Assembly: GCA_015492195.1 (NCBI GenBank)
Contig: WGFP01000172.1
Span: forward strand, 1 to 7,701
Length of the DNA: 7,701 bases
Direction: 5' to 3'
Source of the DNA: Acidiferrobacterales bacterium
Lineage (GTDB): Bacteria; Pseudomonadota; Gammaproteobacteria; Acidiferrobacterales; Sulfurifustaceae
Part shown: positions 5,654 to 7,701 of the stretch, piece by piece
How the letters are laid out: the number at the start of each line of letters is the position of its first letter
How positions within the stretch are numbered: the stretch's first letter is position 1
Program-made: the position numbers and the translations under genes
Notes under the pieces: model-generated
Database searches by the model: none
Told to the model about the DNA's origin: nothing
The model's input: the letters and a program-made list of their open reading frames with translations, nothing else

Positions 5654-6895
5654 ATGAATACCTTTACGATCTTATTTCTATCCCTGCTGGCCCTGATGCT
5701 GCTGACACAGGTATGGCTGGCGCAACGTCACGTCCGGCATGTGATTCGGCGGCGGCGCGCGGTACCGCGCGCCTTCGCGGGGAAGATCCCGCTCAAGGCG
5801 CACAGAAAAGCGGCGGACTACACCGTCGCCCGCACCCGGTTCGGCCGAACCGAGGATATTTTTGAGGCTGTGATACTTGTCGTATGGACCCTGGGCGGCG
5901 GCCTGGAATGGCTCGATCGCTTCTGGCGCGGCTACGGCTGGAACGACCTGGCCACGGGCACGGCCTTCATGCTGAGCGTGTTTTTTATCATGAGCATTCT
6001 TGATCTCCCGGCCGCGGTGTACCGGACTTTCGTGCTCGAACAGCGCTTTGGTTTCAACCGCGCGACGCCGGCATTGTTTGCCGCCGACCTGATCAAAAAA
6101 ATCCTGTTGATGTTTGTGCTCGGTACGCCGCTGATCATGGCGGTGCTGTGGCTGATGCAAAAAATGGGAACGTGGTGGTGGCTTTATGTGTGGGGGCTCT
6201 GGATGGGTTTCAGCCTGTTCATGGTCTGGGCCTACCCGATCCTGATCGCGCCGCTTTTCAATCGTTTCAAGCCGCTCAAACGCGGCAACGTTCGCAAGCG
6301 CCTCGTGGGATTGCTGCGCCGAACCGGTTTCAGAAGCCGCGGTATCTTTGTCATGGACAGTTCAAAACGCACCGCCCATGGCAACGCCTACTTTACCGGG
6401 TTCGGCAAAAACAAACGCATCGTGTTTTTCGACAGCCTGCTCAAGACGCTGCGCGAAAAGGAAGTGGAGGCGGTGGTGGCGCATGAACTCGGCCACTTCA
6501 AGCTCAAACACGTCGCCAAACGGATGGCGCTCATGGCGGGCATGAGCCTCGCCGGCCTGGCCCTGCTCGGCTGGTTGATCAATCAGGCGTGGTTTTACTC
6601 GGGACTCGGCGTCACGCAACCGTCGGCGCATGCCGCGCTGACACTGTTTGTGCTGGTCGGTCCTGTGTTTACCTTCTTTCTACATCCCGTGTTTGCCTGG
6701 GGATCGCGCAAGCATGAGTTCGAGGCGGATAGCTTCGCGGCGGAACAGGCCGACGCCCGCGCACTCGTCAGCGCCCTGATAAAACTCTACAAGGAAAACG
6801 CCAGCACCCTGACGCCCGATCCGTTGCATTCGGCGTTCTACGATTCCCATCCGCCGGCGCCGGTGCGCATCGCGCGCCTTATGAATAAAACCTGA
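5654..6895 (+). CDS. M48 family membrane metalloprotease, Ste24/CAAX protease-1 type
   Basis: Integral membrane zinc protease related to Ste24p/ZMPSTE24. In eukaryotes the family trims prenylated CAAX proteins; bacterial relatives are usually thought to act in envelope protein turnover, and the substrate here is unknown. The 413-residue protein has about seven hydrophobic spans: 3-22, 68-84, 100-122, 148-168, 174-200, 291-309 and 327-349, the number expected for Ste24. The zinc site is HELGH at 277-281 (H277, catalytic E278, H281) with the third ligand E355 in RKHEFEAD (352-359). Ste24 hallmarks are PLFNRFKPL (200-208), IFVMDSSKRTAHGNAYFTG (231-249) and SHPPAPVRIARL (398-409). The start at 5654 gives the first membrane span at once but has only a weak ribosome site. 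It leads the right-hand gene run and is divergent from orn. It differs from HtpX and BepA/YfgC, which are other M48 branches. Confidence 0.92.
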   Translation: MNTFTILFLSLLALMLLTQVWLAQRHVRHVIRRRRAVPRAFAGKIPLKAHRKAADYTVARTRFGRTEDIFEAVILVVWTLGGGLEWLDRFWRGYGWNDLATGTAFMLSVFFIMSILDLPAAVYRTFVLEQRFGFNRATPALFAADLIKKILLMFVLGTPLIMAVLWLMQKMGTWWWLYVWGLWMGFSLFMVWAYPILIAPLFNRFKPLKRGNVRKRLVGLLRRTGFRSRGIFVMDSSKRTAHGNAYFTGFGKNKRIVFFDSLLKTLREKEVEAVVAHELGHFKLKHVAKRMALMAGMSLAGLALLGWLINQAWFYSGLGVTQPSAHAALTLFVLVGPVFTFFLHPVFAWGSRKHEFEADSFAAEQADARALVSALIKLYKENASTLTPDPLHSAFYDSHPPAPVRIARLMNKT

Positions 6896-6922
6896 TTCAT
6901 TCCGCAAACGGGAGAGACCACT

Positions 6923-7210
6923 ATGATCAGACACATCGTTACTTTATTCATTGCAACCGGCCTGTCCCTGGCCGCCCACGCCGCGCCGCTGCCCGGCGAC
7001 ACCGCCCACGGAAAAAAACTGTACAAGGCCAATTGCGTCGCCTGTCACGACGACAGCGTTTACAAACGCAAAGATCGCCGCATCAAGTCCATTGAGGGAT
7101 TGAAAGGCCAGATCAGTAGCTGCGGCCACCAGCTAAAAAAGTCTCTCACCCAAGACCAAATCAATGACTTGGTAAAGTATCTGAACGACACGTATTACAA
7201 GTTCAAGTAA
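6923..7210 (+). CDS. Small secreted monohaem c-type cytochrome
   Basis: A 95-residue protein with a signal peptide (residues 1-20, cleavage likely after AAHA) and one haem-binding motif CVACH at 38-42, giving a mature periplasmic protein of about 75 residues. The fold around the motif (GKKLYKANCVACHDDSVY, and LTQDQINDLVKYLNDTYYKF at the end) fits class I cytochrome c. The only methionine is the initiator, so the usual Met sixth ligand is absent from the mature protein. H69 in SSCGHQ or H29 is the candidate replacement. An extra unpaired cysteine, C67, sits beside H69. The start is supported by GGGAG eight nt upstream of the ATG. It lies 27 nt after the protease gene and 12 nt before the pterin dehydratase gene, so co-transcription is likely. 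Electron partner unknown. Confidence 0.88.
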   Translation: MIRHIVTLFIATGLSLAAHAAPLPGDTAHGKKLYKANCVACHDDSVYKRKDRRIKSIEGLKGQISSCGHQLKKSLTQDQINDLVKYLNDTYYKFK

Positions 7211-7222
7211 CGGGGGATAACC

Positions 7223-7558
7223 ATGTCAGACCTCAAGCAACAATCCTGCAAAGCCTGCGAGGGCGGCGTTAAGCCGCTCGACAAAAACGAAGCCTTGGCG
7301 CTTCTCGAACAAACCGCCGGGTGGGCGTTAAACGACAACGCCACCGAGATCAGCCGCACCTTCAGTTTCAAGAACTATTACGAAACCATGGCGTTCGTAA
7401 ACGCCCTCGCCTGGATCGCCCACCGCGAAGACCATCACCCCGATATCGAGGTCGGCTACAAACGCTGCCACGTGCGCTACAGCACCCACGCCGTCAAGGG
7501 CCTGTCGACAAACGACTTTATCTGCGCCGCCAAGCTCAACGCCCTGATCGGCGAATAA
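7223..7558 (+). CDS. phhB: Pterin-4a-carbinolamine dehydratase (4a-hydroxytetrahydrobiopterin dehydratase)
   Basis: Small cytoplasmic enzyme that dehydrates 4a-hydroxytetrahydropterin, recycling the cofactor of aromatic amino acid hydroxylases; in bacteria without such hydroxylases a role near molybdopterin metabolism has been proposed. The 111-residue length is typical. The signature runs through HREDHHPDIEVGYKRCHV (67-84) and STHAVKGLSTNDF (87-99), with the active-site histidines H71, H72 and H89. The N-terminus has CKACEGG (9-15), seen in many bacterial members. GGGGG about six nt before the ATG supports the start. No phhA or other hydroxylase gene is visible, so the physiological role is open. 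It is the last gene of the run with the protease and cytochrome. The gene symbol follows the Pseudomonas name; molecular function is secure. Confidence 0.93.
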   Translation: MSDLKQQSCKACEGGVKPLDKNEALALLEQTAGWALNDNATEISRTFSFKNYYETMAFVNALAWIAHREDHHPDIEVGYKRCHVRYSTHAVKGLSTNDFICAAKLNALIGE

Positions 7559-7673
7559 ATCCGCTGTATTACTTTTTTTCAGCTCTGATCCTTCATGCAG
7601 GCAAGACCACAATATAAATGAAGGCAGGCAGAATCCATTACTAAAAATAAGATGTCACGAAAGTAATAACATA
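7559..7673. other. Intergenic region after phhB
   Basis: This 115-nt AT-rich gap holds a 7-bp inverted repeat, CCTTCAT (7590-7596) and ATGAAGG (7618-7624), with a 21-nt loop, and the direct repeat GCAGGCA at 7597-7603 and 7624-7630. There is no T-run after the stem, so it is a weak terminator candidate at best; a T-run (TTTTTTT, about 7573-7579) lies before it. The AT-rich tail near 7661-7675 could contain a promoter for the next gene, but no clear hexamer pair is visible. Confidence 0.3.
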
Positions 7674-7701
7674 ATGGAACTCACCCACGACGCTCCAGCA
7701 A
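7674..7701 (+). CDS. Possible start of another gene (cut by right edge)
   Basis: ATG at 7674 opens a frame reading MELTHDAPA to the window end. The upstream ribosome site is weak. The opening residues would be compatible with an Mth938-domain (DUF498) protein, but nine codons cannot establish this. It is listed because the preceding gap is AT-rich like a promoter region and the codons are GC-rich like the neighbouring genes. Confidence 0.25.

Noticed and set aside
7590..7624. Intrinsic terminator after phhB
   Set aside because: The stem is only 7 bp with a 21-nt loop and no following T-run; the T-run present lies before the stem.

Overview
The window looks like a piece of a gammaproteobacterial chromosome of moderately high GC. 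Every recognisable protein resembles its gammaproteobacterial counterpart. The order queG (divergent) / nnr / tsaE / amiB is the one I know from Escherichia coli, where yjeS, yjeF, yjeE and amiB lie together, followed by mutL, miaA and hfq, with orn nearby. No rRNA, tRNA, transposase, phage gene or CRISPR array was seen. The lineage cannot be fixed from sequence alone. A non-enteric, perhaps chemolithotrophic or environmental gammaproteobacterium is a guess, based on the small c-type cytochrome and the low-complexity intergenic repeats.

Left block (1-3104, minus strand): a tightly overlapping operon transcribed right to left. It holds nnr (bifunctional NAD(P)H-hydrate repair enzyme), tsaE (ATPase of the tRNA t6A synthesis complex) and amiB (periplasmic cell-division amidase, cut by the window's left edge). 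The nnr/tsaE overlap is 11 nt and the tsaE/amiB overlap is 4 nt (ATGA), so translation is probably coupled.

Middle block (3105-5595): queG (epoxyqueuosine reductase, plus strand) is divergent from nnr and convergent with a YbeL-like zinc-ribbon gene. That gene follows orn (oligoribonuclease) on the minus strand. Both gaps flanking queG hold short, degenerate, roughly palindromic repeats whose arms are built of units with about 9-nt spacing: ACAGGATTT-like on the left and CTTTGCG on the right. These are the most unusual non-coding signals here.

Right block (5654-7558, plus strand): a three-gene run divergent from orn. It encodes a Ste24-type M48 membrane metalloprotease, a small secreted monohaem cytochrome c whose mature form has no methionine, and a pterin-4a-carbinolamine dehydratase. 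A possible new gene begins at 7674 and runs off the right edge.

Most of the window is conserved housekeeping: cell-wall splitting, tRNA modification (t6A and queuosine), metabolite repair and RNA turnover. I did not find a convincing new multi-gene system. The items worth following are the two repeat elements around queG, the uncertain queG start, the Met-less cytochrome c and a possible 9-codon leader ORF before the zinc-ribbon gene.
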